Origin: Lentibacillus sp. Marseille-P4043
GTDB taxonomy: Bacteria; Bacillota; Bacilli; Bacillales; Amphibacillaceae
NCBI RefSeq assembly: GCF_900258515.1
Contig: NZ_LT984884.1
Coordinates: forward strand, 3,661,230-3,723,379
DNA length: 62,150 nucleotides
Direction: 5' to 3'
In this document: piece after piece, positions 43,667 to 51,353 of the stretch
Numbering within the stretch: the stretch's first letter is position 1
How the letters are laid out: each line of letters begins with the position of its first letter
The notes under the pieces: generated by a model
Databases searched by the model: none
Seen by the model: only the letters and a program-made list of their open reading frames with translations
What the model was told of the DNA's origin: nothing
Made by a program: the position numbers and the translations under genes

Positions 43667-44218
43667 TTACGTCCAATAATCTGGATCCGCCATTCTTAGT
43701 TCTTCAACGACATCGTCCAAATCAGCTGGGGTGATCAAGTAGACAGGATAGTGTTCCATACCCGCTGTTTCTTGATGAAAAAAACGTCCGCTCCCAGGAA
43801 ACTCCTCATCCATTAAAATGAGACATCCATCACTTTTATCAATAAGCCATTTATTTTTTGCCTTGAATTGAAAAGCTCCTTTATAATCACCAACGTAAAG
43901 AGGTTTATAAAAATCTGCGGTCAAAGTAAGTTCTTGGTATGCCTGTTGTATTGGCTCTGGCCAACGGGTTTCTTGATTTTCAAATGGAGGAATGAGGGCT
44001 AGTTTAATATCATACGTTTCTTTTAAATCTAGAACAACCTGCCCTGTCCACATTTCAACACCCATTTGACCCGAGAGCAGAACCCATTCCAGCCCTTCTT
44101 CAATAAATGATATTAACCGTTTTTTAATTGCCGCTTTTATAAACGATATCCGATGATCATCTTCTTTAAATATATTTAATTCCATTGGTTTATACCCTGT
44201 TACAGTTAAAACTTTCAT
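43667..44218 (-). CDS. ypsA: YpsA family protein (DUF1273, SLOG fold)
   Basis: Encodes 183 residues (B. subtilis YpsA has 180). MKVLTVTGYKPMELNIF, then LLSGQMGVEMWTGQVVLDLK and LALIPPFENQETRWPEP are characteristic of this SLOG-superfamily protein, which affects cell division in B. subtilis. The ATG at 44218 has GAGAGGC upstream; 29 extra in-frame residues are not supported. In B. subtilis gpsB follows ypsA; here it does not. Confidence 0.87.
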   Translation of the reverse strand: MKVLTVTGYKPMELNIFKEDDHRISFIKAAIKKRLISFIEEGLEWVLLSGQMGVEMWTGQVVLDLKETYDIKLALIPPFENQETRWPEPIQQAYQELTLTADFYKPLYVGDYKGAFQFKAKNKWLIDKSDGCLILMDEEFPGSGRFFHQETAGMEHYPVYLITPADLDDVVEELRMADPDYWT

Positions 44219-44290
44219 TAATATTGCCTCTCTTTCCAAACAAATCCACCTGTGGCCGAACATGGCTACGTCGTTCAGCCTCGAATTGTA

Positions 44291-44328
44291 AAAAGGAGTT
44301 GGCAATATCGAATGCCAACTCCTTTTAA
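44291..44328 (-). terminator. cotD terminator
   Basis: AAAAGGAGTTGGCATTCG pairs with the complement ending GCCAACTCCTTTTT, just after the cotD stop on the minus strand. Confidence 0.82.
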
Positions 44329-44330
44329 GA

Positions 44331-44750
44331 TTAACACCATTTATTCGGTTGTTTCCAGTTATTCATTCCCATTGGTGGTTGACCACAGTGTCCCATGCCA
44401 GGATTGCCGTGGTTCATTGCACCTGCAACTTGGTTATTTCCTTGCTCCATTCCGAAATTACCCGGGGACATCGCGCCTGCAACTTGGTTTCCTGGTCCAA
44501 ATCCCATCGAAGCTTGTGGTGGATAATTAAATGACCCACCATATTCATCTACACAATCCTCTGTATTTTGCACTGACGTAGAATGTGGAAATACATGCTT
44601 ATTCTTTACTAAATGATGATTCATAACAGTCGTATGAGAAGGATGAACGTGTTCTACCACACTCTCTGTGCAATGATGAACACAATTATGCTTTACCGGA
44701 TGCACAATTTGTTTAGGGCACCCGCAGTGTGGTCCATGTTGATGTCTCAT
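44331..44750 (-). CDS. cotD: CotD-family inner spore coat protein
   Basis: Encodes 139 residues. The N-terminus MRHQHGPHCGCPKQIVHPVK, with further His/Cys/Val patterns (HNCVHHCTESVVEHVHPSHT), is the CotD signature. The C-terminal half is low-complexity Gly/Asn/Met (two copies of QVAGAM followed by NHGNPGMG/SPGNFGME). The ATG at 44750 follows GGAAAGGGG. Made in the mother cell in B. subtilis. Confidence 0.87.
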   Translation of the reverse strand: MRHQHGPHCGCPKQIVHPVKHNCVHHCTESVVEHVHPSHTTVMNHHLVKNKHVFPHSTSVQNTEDCVDEYGGSFNYPPQASMGFGPGNQVAGAMSPGNFGMEQGNNQVAGAMNHGNPGMGHCGQPPMGMNNWKQPNKWC

Positions 44751-44876
44751 ATAAAAAGCCCCTTTCCTTGATAGGTACACTACTAACCTATGATAGATGC
44801 CTTTCAGTTGTATAAGACAGCAACCTATTTCACCGGAATATTTTATGATATAATATTCTGAAAAGGGGGAGTAATA

Positions 44877-45359
44877 ATGACAGATACAGTAGAAAAAGCA
44901 GTCCAAGATGAATATCCAGAAGACTTCTCATGGTGTTATGGCTGTGGAAGATTGAATGAAGATGGCTACCACTTCCGAACCGGGTGGGATGGGGAAAATA
45001 CCGTCACAATTTATACACCACGTCCAGAACATACAGCATTACCCGGCTTTGTCTACGGCGGCTTAATCGCCTCCCTAATTGACTGCCATGGAACCGGTTC
45101 AGCTTCCCTTGCACTGCACCGGAAAAACGGACATGAACCAGGTGACGGTGTGGAGCCACCACGATTCGTAACAGGCTCACTACACGTCGACTTCATCAAA
45201 CCAACACCACACGGCACACCGTTAAAAGCAGTTGGAACAATTGAAGAAGTCCATCCAAAGAAATGGAAGGTACATACGGAAGTTTTTGCTGAGGGAAAAG
45301 TTTGTGCCAAAGGAGAAGTTGTCGCAGTTGTGATGCCAAGTACGTTTTTGGAAAAGTAA
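44877..45359 (+). CDS. PaaI-like hotdog-fold thioesterase
   Basis: Encodes 160 residues. The hotdog active-site region PGFVYGGLIASLIDCHGTGSA has the conserved G-x-x-x-G-G-x-x-x-x-x-x-D pattern, followed by VTGSLHVDFIKPTPHGTPLKAVG. The N-terminal CYGCGRLNEDGYH may bind zinc. Expected to hydrolyse an acyl-CoA; substrate unknown. ATG start with AAGGGGGAG upstream. Confidence 0.83.
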   Translation: MTDTVEKAVQDEYPEDFSWCYGCGRLNEDGYHFRTGWDGENTVTIYTPRPEHTALPGFVYGGLIASLIDCHGTGSASLALHRKNGHEPGDGVEPPRFVTGSLHVDFIKPTPHGTPLKAVGTIEEVHPKKWKVHTEVFAEGKVCAKGEVVAVVMPSTFLEK

Positions 45360-45363
45360 TGTG

Positions 45364-45403
45364 AAAAGAGTTGTATGAGCCTATTAATCATACAACTCTT
45401 TTT
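45364..45403 (+). terminator. Terminator after the thioesterase gene
   Basis: AAAAGAGTTGTATGA pairs with TCATACAACTCTTTT, followed by T, right after the stop codon. Confidence 0.87.
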
Positions 45404-45407
45404 CAGG

Positions 45408-45575
45408 TCAAGCCTGATTTTTAAAATAGGCGAGCGTTTCTTCCTCTTCGCCAGATTCAAAAAGCCCTAAAGCATTAATCACCTGAACGGCAAACTCCAC
45501 ATAGGCCGGTCCTTTAGCAGTAATAAATTGCTGATCCACTGTTACAGCCACTTCTTGTTTGACAGAGGATTTTTC
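45408..45575 (-). pseudogene. C-terminal remnant of a DJ-1/PfpI-family gene
   Basis: On the minus strand the frame LEKSSVKQEVAVTVDQQF, then ITAKGPAYVEFAVQVINA, LGLFESGEEEETLAYFKNQA ends at 45408. Q-x-I-T-A-K-G-P-x-x-x-x-E-F-A is the DJ-1/PfpI C-terminal signature. A TAG stands immediately before it and there is no start codon; about 130 N-terminal residues, with the catalytic cysteine, are missing. It directly follows the TatD gene and has probably been cut by a deletion. Confidence 0.7.
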
Positions 45576-45582
45576 CAGCTAT

Positions 45583-46368
45583 TCACACACAATAAAACTG
45601 ACTCGTATTTTCATATAAACGACAATAAACTTCCTCTACATTCAATCCCTTCAACTCCGCAATTTTAGCGACGGATTGATGAATCATTTTTGGATGTGTT
45701 TTTTCACCCATGAAAGGCCCCTTAAACCGCCAAGGCCCATCCGTCTCTACCATCATGTTTGATAAAGGGTAGTGTTTAACAAGCTGCTGGATTTCCCGTT
45801 CATACAATACATCTGGCGTAATGGAAATGTAATAACCATTTTGCTGCATACGCTCAATTGTTTTATAATCACCTTTAAACCAGTGAAAATGAGCCTTTTT
45901 CACTGAATGCTTTTCCAATAAATCACAGACAAGTGGCGCATCATCATACACAGCATGCAAAACAATTGGCTTATCTAACGTCACAGCTTGCTGAATAAAC
46001 AATTCCAGGATCTCCAGATAAAGGTCTACTTGAAGATTGGGGTTTTTCTGCCGTGAATAATATGGCAATCCAACTTCGCCAACAGCAACCATCTCCTCCT
46101 GATTTCTCTGCATGAATGCTATGATTTCATCCAACATTAAATCAGATGGTAATTCTTGTTCCGGATGGTAGCCAAATGCCGGTTTAATCCTTTTATCAAT
46201 CCGGGAAAATTCTAGATTCATTTCGGCGGATTGTAAGTGACATGATACAGCAATTAATGCAGCAACATGATGGTGCTTCAGTTCCTTTAACAACCTATTT
46301 CGATCTGGTACACCGTACATATCCAAATGTATGTGTGCATCGATAACCTGACTCTCCACATTATTCAC
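45583..46368 (-). CDS. TatD-family metal-dependent hydrolase in the thiamine operon
   Basis: Encodes 261 residues of the amidohydrolase superfamily. Metal ligands are recognisable: DAHIHLD (10-16), VGEVGLPYY (glutamate near 98), VLHAVYD, HFHWFKGD, and METDGPW near 214. The GTG start (46368) overlaps the ABC ATPase gene by 8 bases, so translation is coupled. As last gene of a TPP-riboswitch operon it may hydrolyse the imported thiamine breakdown product (compare YlmB, which deformylates/deacylates such pyrimidines), but TatD proteins are usually nucleases, so this is inference. Confidence 0.82.
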   Translation of the reverse strand: MNNVESQVIDAHIHLDMYGVPDRNRLLKELKHHHVAALIAVSCHLQSAEMNLEFSRIDKRIKPAFGYHPEQELPSDLMLDEIIAFMQRNQEEMVAVGEVGLPYYSRQKNPNLQVDLYLEILELFIQQAVTLDKPIVLHAVYDDAPLVCDLLEKHSVKKAHFHWFKGDYKTIERMQQNGYYISITPDVLYEREIQQLVKHYPLSNMMVETDGPWRFKGPFMGEKTHPKMIHQSVAKIAELKGLNVEEVYCRLYENTSQFYCV

Positions 46369-47092
46369 CTAGTTCCCGATAGATTAATTTTTTCCAATGC
46401 AAAAATTCCTCTGACAAAAGGATGTCTTCTTTCCTAGGACGTGAAAAAGGGATAGAAATTTCTTTTTTCACTGTTGCAGGTTTATCAGTTAACACAATTA
46501 CTCGATCAGAAAGATAAATGGCTTCCTCAATACTATGTGTTACAAACAAAATAGAGCGTTTGTCTTCCTCCCAAATCGATAATAGCCACTTTTGCATTTC
46601 CAATCGGGTGAACTCGTCTAATGCCGAAAATGGTTCATCTAAACAAATAATCGATTGTGGACTTAGCAAGCTGCGGATAAAAGCTGCACGCTGCTGCATT
46701 CCCCCGGAAAGTTCGTGTGGATATGCATGCTCGTACCCCTTTAGTCCAGCACGTTCGATCATTCGCATTGCATCCACTTCACTTCCTCCCCCAGCTAGTT
46801 CAGCACCAAGCAATACATTTTTCAATATGCTTCGCCAAGGGAGCAATGACGGTGATTGGGGTGTATAACTAATAGCCCCTTTTGTCCCATTTATCTGCTT
46901 ATCATCTAAATAAATCGTACCCGAATCAGGAAAACGTATCCCACCTATAACATGGAATAATGTACTCTTTCCGCTACCAGATGGCCCTAAAATGGAAACA
47001 AATTCCCCCTCATGTACGGTAAATGATATATCGTTTAGTATCACATTTTGGTTATACGATTTTGTTAAGTTGTCGATTTTCAGTTTTCCCAT
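46361..47092 (-). CDS. thiZ: ABC transporter ATPase, ThiZ-like
   Basis: Encodes 243 residues. Walker A GPSGSGKST (34-42), Q-loop TPQSPSLLPW, signature LSGGMQQR and Walker B IICLDEPFSALD followed by the switch histidine VTHSIEEA are all complete. It energises the permease encoded just upstream (1-base gap). The nitrate/taurine/HMP subfamily (SsuB/TauB/ThiZ) is supported by the riboswitch context. Confidence 0.9.
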   Translation of the reverse strand: MGKLKIDNLTKSYNQNVILNDISFTVHEGEFVSILGPSGSGKSTLFHVIGGIRFPDSGTIYLDDKQINGTKGAISYTPQSPSLLPWRSILKNVLLGAELAGGGSEVDAMRMIERAGLKGYEHAYPHELSGGMQQRAAFIRSLLSPQSIICLDEPFSALDEFTRLEMQKWLLSIWEEDKRSILFVTHSIEEAIYLSDRVIVLTDKPATVKKEISIPFSRPRKEDILLSEEFLHWKKLIYRELGE

Positions 47093-47093
47093 C

Positions 47094-47852
47094 TCAATTC
47101 CCCTCTGATTTCCAACTAAGAATTCTTTTTTCTAGAAAAGCGATCAGCGAAAAGAACAAGAGACTCAAAATCATAACAAAAAATATCGCAACAAAAACGC
47201 GATCGGTCCGAAATGATGATGAGGCCAATGTCATATAGACGCCGATTCCCTCATTCGCACCAAGCCATTCGGAAATAACCGCTCCCATTACACTATAAGT
47301 TGCCGAAATTTTTAACCCGGAAAATAAGGACGGTAACGCACTGGGGATTTCCAATTTGGTGAAAATCTGTCTCTTATTTGCTCCGGCCATTTGTGCATAA
47401 TGAAGCAAATCACGATCCGTTTGCCGAAACCCATCCAATGCTGCAACAGCAACTGGAAAGAAACAAACCAATGTGATCACGATTATCTTAGGCAACACCC
47501 CAAATCCAAACCAAATAACGAGGAGCGGTGCAAGCACAATAATCGGGATGTTTTGTGATAGGATCATCAATGGAAAAAATGCTTCGCGTATAAATGAAAC
47601 AAGGTGCAGACAAATAGCAACAAGAATCCCAACGCTTACACCGATCAAAAGACCAACAACCGATAATGTAATGGTTGAGACTAAATGATGTTGATACATC
47701 GGCCAGCCTTCTATTCCTGTTTGAACAATTTGTGATGGTGCGGGAAGGAGCCAATCCGGTATATCAAATAGTATACTGGAAAGCTCCCATGCACTGAACA
47801 AAAGGAGGATAACCACAAGCGGTTTCCATCCTTTTTCAATGATCCCTTTCAT
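47094..47852 (-). CDS. thiX: ABC transporter permease, ThiX-like
   Basis: Encodes 252 residues with six membrane helices and the EAA loop FRQTDRDLLHYAQMAGANKRQIFTKLEIPSALPSLFSGLKI of binding-protein-dependent permeases. Its ATG overlaps the stop of the preceding gene (TAATG). It belongs with the ThiY-like binding protein and ThiZ-like ATPase. Confidence 0.9.
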   Translation of the reverse strand: MKGIIEKGWKPLVVILLLFSAWELSSILFDIPDWLLPAPSQIVQTGIEGWPMYQHHLVSTITLSVVGLLIGVSVGILVAICLHLVSFIREAFFPLMILSQNIPIIVLAPLLVIWFGFGVLPKIIVITLVCFFPVAVAALDGFRQTDRDLLHYAQMAGANKRQIFTKLEIPSALPSLFSGLKISATYSVMGAVISEWLGANEGIGVYMTLASSSFRTDRVFVAIFFVMILSLLFFSLIAFLEKRILSWKSEGN

Positions 47853-48142
47853 TAGCGATATTTCTCCGTCAGTTCATACATTGAAGCCCCATCTGGTTTA
47901 TGAAACACTTTTACCTGCGAAATAATACTTTCACACCCGCGTTCAGTCATCCTTGTATTCATTTTTTCGATAATTGATAGAAGCACCGGCAAATCGCCTT
48001 CCATTGTTGTCTCGAGCGGGTTCACCTCATATTTCACGCCTGATTGAGCAATAACTTCTATTGCAGCATCTACATATGGAATCGTATCCTCCCCATTTTT
48101 TGTCTTTGGTATAATTTGTACACTCACTAACGCATTTGCCAT
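47852..48142 (-). CDS. MTH1187/YkoF-type thiamine-binding protein
   Basis: Encodes 96 residues, one ferredoxin-like domain of the DUF77/MTH1187 family (VSVQIIPKTKNGEDTIPYVDAAIEVI, YEVNPLETTMEGDLPVLLSIIEKM). YkoF, the double-domain relative in B. subtilis, binds thiamine. It lies between the binding-protein and permease genes under the TPP riboswitch. It could sequester or hand over the imported pyrimidine or thiamine in the cytosol. ATG start with GGAGG upstream. Confidence 0.87.
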   Translation of the reverse strand: MANALVSVQIIPKTKNGEDTIPYVDAAIEVIAQSGVKYEVNPLETTMEGDLPVLLSIIEKMNTRMTERGCESIISQVKVFHKPDGASMYELTEKYR

Positions 48143-48154
48143 TTAAATAACCTC

Positions 48155-49147
48155 CTATTTTGGTAGAAATTCATTCGTAAAAGCTTTTTCGCTATCTAGT
48201 CGTGTGTCTAATAGATTGTTATCGTACATCCAATTTGCATAATTCTCCCAGACTTCTAGTTTCTGTTCGCCCCAACGATCGGCATCATCCTGGTATTTTG
48301 GTGAGAGCCACTCTTGACTCGCCTGTACCAGTTCCACATCAAGATCGGGAACTGCGTCTATCAATATAGCAGCCGCTTCGTCAGGGTTATCGATAGCAAA
48401 TCTATATCCTTTCGAAACAGCCGCTAAAAACTTCTTAACCGTTTCCGGATTTTCCTCAATTGTTTGTTCATTCGTCGTAAGAACAGGTGTATAATAATCA
48501 AGTTTTTTCGAGTAGTCAGTTAGGTACAACATGTTTAACTCCTCACCGCGCAGTTCAGCTTCTACACCAGTCCAGCCATAATAAATCCAAGCAAAGTCAA
48601 TATCGCGTTTCACTGCCGTAAAGAAGTCAGTGTTTCCCATATTGACAATATCCACATCATCGGCAGAAGCATTCTCTTGGTTCATAAGGGATGTAAGAAC
48701 AGCCTTCTCAACTGGCGCACCCCAACCACCATACGTCTTCCCGGCAAAATCTTTCGGTGATGTGATATCTTTTTCTTTAGGTGAGGCAAAACCAGATGTA
48801 TTATGCTGAATCACTGCTGCAATGGAAACGATCGGAACACCTTGTACACGTGCTTCCGTAATACTTTCCTGCGCACCCACACCAAAATCGGCCTTACCTG
48901 ACGCGACAAGCTGATCAGCTCCAACTTCTCCCGGCATCATAATTTCCACATCCAGTCCCTCGTCATTAAAGTATCCCTTTTTCTGTGCAACATAAATGCC
49001 AGTATGATTCGTGTTTGGTGTCCAGTCCAAGACGAACTTTATTTTCTGCTTAGTGTCCTCATCTTGATCCGCACTTTTGGACTCGTTGTTGCCGTTACAT
49101 GCCACAAGAACGGTAGTGAGCATAAGTAACATTAAAAGCTTCTTCAT
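48155..49147 (-). CDS. thiY: ThiY-like substrate-binding lipoprotein
   Basis: Encodes 330 residues. The lipoprotein signal ends at LVAC (cysteine 17). The NMT1/THI5-like fold shows FVLDWTPNTNHTGIYVAQKKGYFNDEGLDVEIMMPG, GADQLVASGKADFGVGAQESI and YGGWGAPVEKAV. ThiY relatives bind N-formyl-4-amino-5-aminomethyl-2-methylpyrimidine, a thiamine breakdown product. First gene of the TPP-controlled operon; ATG follows ATGGAGGTTAGG. Confidence 0.9.
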   Translation of the reverse strand: MKKLLMLLMLTTVLVACNGNNESKSADQDEDTKQKIKFVLDWTPNTNHTGIYVAQKKGYFNDEGLDVEIMMPGEVGADQLVASGKADFGVGAQESITEARVQGVPIVSIAAVIQHNTSGFASPKEKDITSPKDFAGKTYGGWGAPVEKAVLTSLMNQENASADDVDIVNMGNTDFFTAVKRDIDFAWIYYGWTGVEAELRGEELNMLYLTDYSKKLDYYTPVLTTNEQTIEENPETVKKFLAAVSKGYRFAIDNPDEAAAILIDAVPDLDVELVQASQEWLSPKYQDDADRWGEQKLEVWENYANWMYDNNLLDTRLDSEKAFTNEFLPK

Positions 49148-49217
49148 TTCCTAACCTCCATCGTGTATGTAATTTTTGTTTAGGAAAATGACCGGCATAA
49201 AAGAGTAAAAATGACAA

Positions 49218-49252
49218 TAAAAAAACACCACCATTTTTAAACCTGGGGTGCA
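49218..49252 (-). terminator. TPP-riboswitch expression-platform terminator
   Basis: On the minus strand CACCCCA and TGGTGGTG form a stem with a one-base bulge, followed by TTTTTTT, between the aptamer and thiY. Confidence 0.65.
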
Positions 49253-49309
49253 TGCAAAAAAAGAAAGATTTACCTTTTCTTTTAGATAAATTCGCCTTTT
49301 CTTTTAACA

Positions 49310-49400
49310 TGATGTTCCCTACGCTGGTTTCAGCCAGATCAGGTTCCAAGGGTCAGTATCTAACGGATACAATCTCAACCAGCTCAACTGGTCCCCCCAC
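49310..49400 (-). ncRNA. TPP (THI-box) riboswitch
   Basis: Read on the minus strand: GGGGGGACCAGTTGAGCTGG, then CTGACCCTTGGAACCTGATC, then TGGCTGAAACCAGCGTAGGG followed by AA. The CTGA, CCCTT and GAACCTGATCTGG...CCAGCGTAGGGAA conserved blocks of the THI element are complete. It should repress the downstream thiY-thiX-thiZ-tatD operon when TPP is plentiful. Confidence 0.95.
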
Positions 49401-49475
49401 AAAATCTATTTAGTTTTGATCTTACATGTATAAGGTACTACATTACGATACCGTTTTCAAGAAGAATTATAATTT

Positions 49476-50069
49476 TCAAACCGGATCGTTAAATATTGGC
49501 CCGCCAAACACTGTTGTATGATATTCTCCCGATTCCCCCAGCGGACAAACATCCTTCTTGCTAATATCCGTAATAAACGACTCATCTACAAGTCGGCCTA
49601 TCCAGCTTTCCGGAAGTTTTGTATTATCTACCTTGATAACCCGTGCCTGAAACTTTGAAGCGACAAATTCTCTTAATAAATCCAATACCTTATGTTGATC
49701 CGTCCACAACGGGTAAATCGGCGCTACGCCAGCTTTTTCTGCAACCTGCTCTCCCCACTCACGATGCCCTTCTAAGTATATGTCACCAAATGCCACGCTA
49801 TCAATCTCATAGGTCATTTTTAAATCTTGTAGCGTATGAACAAAATCCTGTGTATATTCCGTAAAGTCTGTTTTGATAAAATGAACGGGAATCCCGATCC
49901 GTTCAGCCTGCTTTTCAATTCGATCAAGCTTCTCCCCATGCGCGACTGTTTCATGTTTTTCCTGCCATATCGTTGTAATCAGACAGGAAACATCATGACC
50001 TTGTTGTTGCAATCGATATAATGCTAGACTGCTATCTTTCCCACCACTGAATGATAAAGCTATTTTCAT
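49476..50069 (-). CDS. Dph6-like ATP pyrophosphatase (diphthine-ammonia ligase family)
   Basis: Encodes 197 residues. The PP-loop LSFSGGKDSSLALYRLQQQGH is at 4-24; FGDIYLEGHREWGEQVAEKAG and CPLGESGEYHTTVF are the family motifs also seen in eukaryotic/archaeal Dph6. Bacteria have no diphthamide on EF-G, so the bacterial role must be another ATP-dependent amidation, not yet known to me. The thiamine operon follows 75 bases downstream on the same strand but has its own riboswitch. Confidence 0.85.
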   Translation of the reverse strand: MKIALSFSGGKDSSLALYRLQQQGHDVSCLITTIWQEKHETVAHGEKLDRIEKQAERIGIPVHFIKTDFTEYTQDFVHTLQDLKMTYEIDSVAFGDIYLEGHREWGEQVAEKAGVAPIYPLWTDQHKVLDLLREFVASKFQARVIKVDNTKLPESWIGRLVDESFITDISKKDVCPLGESGEYHTTVFGGPIFNDPV

Positions 50070-50378
50070 ATCTACTGGCTCCTTCTTCTACTAATTATCT
50101 ACACTATATCACTCAACCCTAAAAGAAAGAAAGCCAGTGGTCAGCTGGCTTTCCCCAGGAGGTTTCATGGGTTGTAATAAATCTTCCACAAGCCTTGTTT
50201 CGATTTATACTTTATTCTATGTGCATGCAGCCTCATTCGTATTGGTGATTTCCTCAAGACAACCGTACATTTAGCGCGAAATCTAGTCGGTTTTTCGTAA
50301 TGTTTGTTGCTATGTGATTTGGTAGTTGATATATAATGCGATGCAAGTAAGAAGTTGCTCTCCCACCAGAATCTTGAT
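50070..50378. other. Region between the Dph6-like gene and repeat array C
   Basis: A hairpin at 50120-50157 (AAAGCCAG with CTGGCTTT) is seen. Around 50303-50345 there is a sequence (TGGTAGTTGATATATAATG) that recurs near 58790-58815 and 61731-61750 next to other repeats. No gene. Confidence 0.5.
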
Positions 50379-50751
50379 CGGGTCGATGCTACCTCGTTCG
50401 GGTTGATATTCTCGATTCGGGTTGATGTTTCTCGGATTCGGGTTGATGTTCCCTCGTTCGGGTCGATGTTTCCTCGTTCGGGTCGATGTTCTCGGATTCG
50501 GGTTGATGTTCCCTCGTTCGGGTCGATGTTTCCTCGTTCGGGTTGATGTTTCTCGGATTCGGGTTGATGTTCCCTCGTTCGGGTTGATGTTCCCTCGTTC
50601 GGGTCGATGTTTTCGGATTCGGGTTGATGTTCTCGAATTCGGGTTGATGTTCTCGGATTCGGGTTGATGTTCCCTCGTTCGGGTCGATGTTCTCGGATTC
50701 GGGTCGATGTTTCCTCGTTCGGGTTGATGTTCTCGGATTCGGGTCGATGTT
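50379..50751. repeat. Tandem array C of ~20-bp units with a CGGGYYGATGTT core
   Basis: Nineteen cores (CGGGTTGATGTT or CGGGTCGATGTT, with one GATGCT and one GATATT variant) are separated by 8-9 bases that are nearly always CCCTCGTT, TCCTCGTT, CTCGGATT or TCTCGGATT. Units are 20 bases with a few of 19 or 21. The reading frame is not kept, so ORFs such as the 134- and 149-codon frames crossing it are artefacts. The core is shared with array A at 134-330. Confidence 0.92.
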
Positions 50752-50969
50752 AAAAACAACTTTCCAGCTCCAGCAAGCTGTGCCCCACAACATGAAGACC
50801 TTTTCTTATTGTAGACGAAATAAATGACGATATATGGAAAGTGTGTTAATTAAGCCAAAAATATTTTATAATTATAGTGGACAACTAAACAAAAACTTGA
50901 AACCAAATACGGCTTTGATTCGTATAAGTGTTATCACTAAATTCATCGAATAAAAGGAGGTGAATACAG

Positions 50970-51353
50970 ATGCTGGAATTGCTAGGTCAATTGACAGGGG
51001 ATGTTTCGCCGCTTTACTTGTATCTAAGCATAGCTTTATCCATGATATGTGCATATCGTGGCATTTCGATAAACTTACATCACATCCATCAGAACAATGA
51101 AATGTTTACCAGACAATGGCATGCGATTGAATTTCGTTTACTTCCAATGCAAGAAGAACTTGGAATAAACATGGAAATTCAAAACTGGATTACCACAAAA
51201 ACAAAACGGATAGAAGCCCCGGATGATGATACAGACAGCCATTCCTTCTCGTTATCAACGACAATTAAGATACTACGAGGAGGACAACAATGGAAAGAAA
51301 ATCTGTATTCACAATCCTTACAAAATATAGCTTTATCGGTTTCATCTTATTAA
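50970..51353 (+). CDS. mifM: MifM-like translational-arrest sensor ORF upstream of yidC2
   Basis: Encodes up to 127 residues from an ATG with AAAGGAGGTG eight bases upstream. Residues about 13-35 (SPLYLYLSIALSMICAYRGI) are one membrane segment with an acidic N-terminus and basic flank after it, an N-out topology that would need YidC. Residues 70-74 read IQNWI and 85-89 read DDDTD. From memory, B. subtilis MifM (95 residues) has I70, W73, I74 and an acidic stall zone ending at D89, the same numbering. The 5' arm of a hairpin that hides the yidC2 ribosome site begins 7 bases after the GAC codon for D89. The frame reads 64 bases into yidC2. Overall sequence outside the motif is not obviously conserved, so orthology is inferred from position, topology and motif. 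Confidence 0.72.
   Translation: MLELLGQLTGDVSPLYLYLSIALSMICAYRGISINLHHIHQNNEMFTRQWHAIEFRLLPMQEELGINMEIQNWITTKTKRIEAPDDDTDSHSFSLSTTIKILRGGQQWKENLYSQSLQNIALSVSSY
51244..51283 (+). promoter_or_regulatory. Hairpin sequestering the yidC2 Shine-Dalgarno sequence
   Basis: CCTTCTCGT (51244-51252) pairs over nine positions, with one G-T pair, with ACGAGGAGG (51275-51283), which contains the ribosome site of yidC2. A ribosome stalled at codons 85-89 of the upstream ORF (51222-51236) would cover the 5' arm and free the site. Confidence 0.8.

Noticed and set aside
50310..50793. Repetitive ORFs of 134 and 149 codons through array C
   Set aside because: Unit length varies between 19 and 21 bases, so the protein repeat drifts in phase; no ribosome site fits. 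Treated as a DNA repeat.
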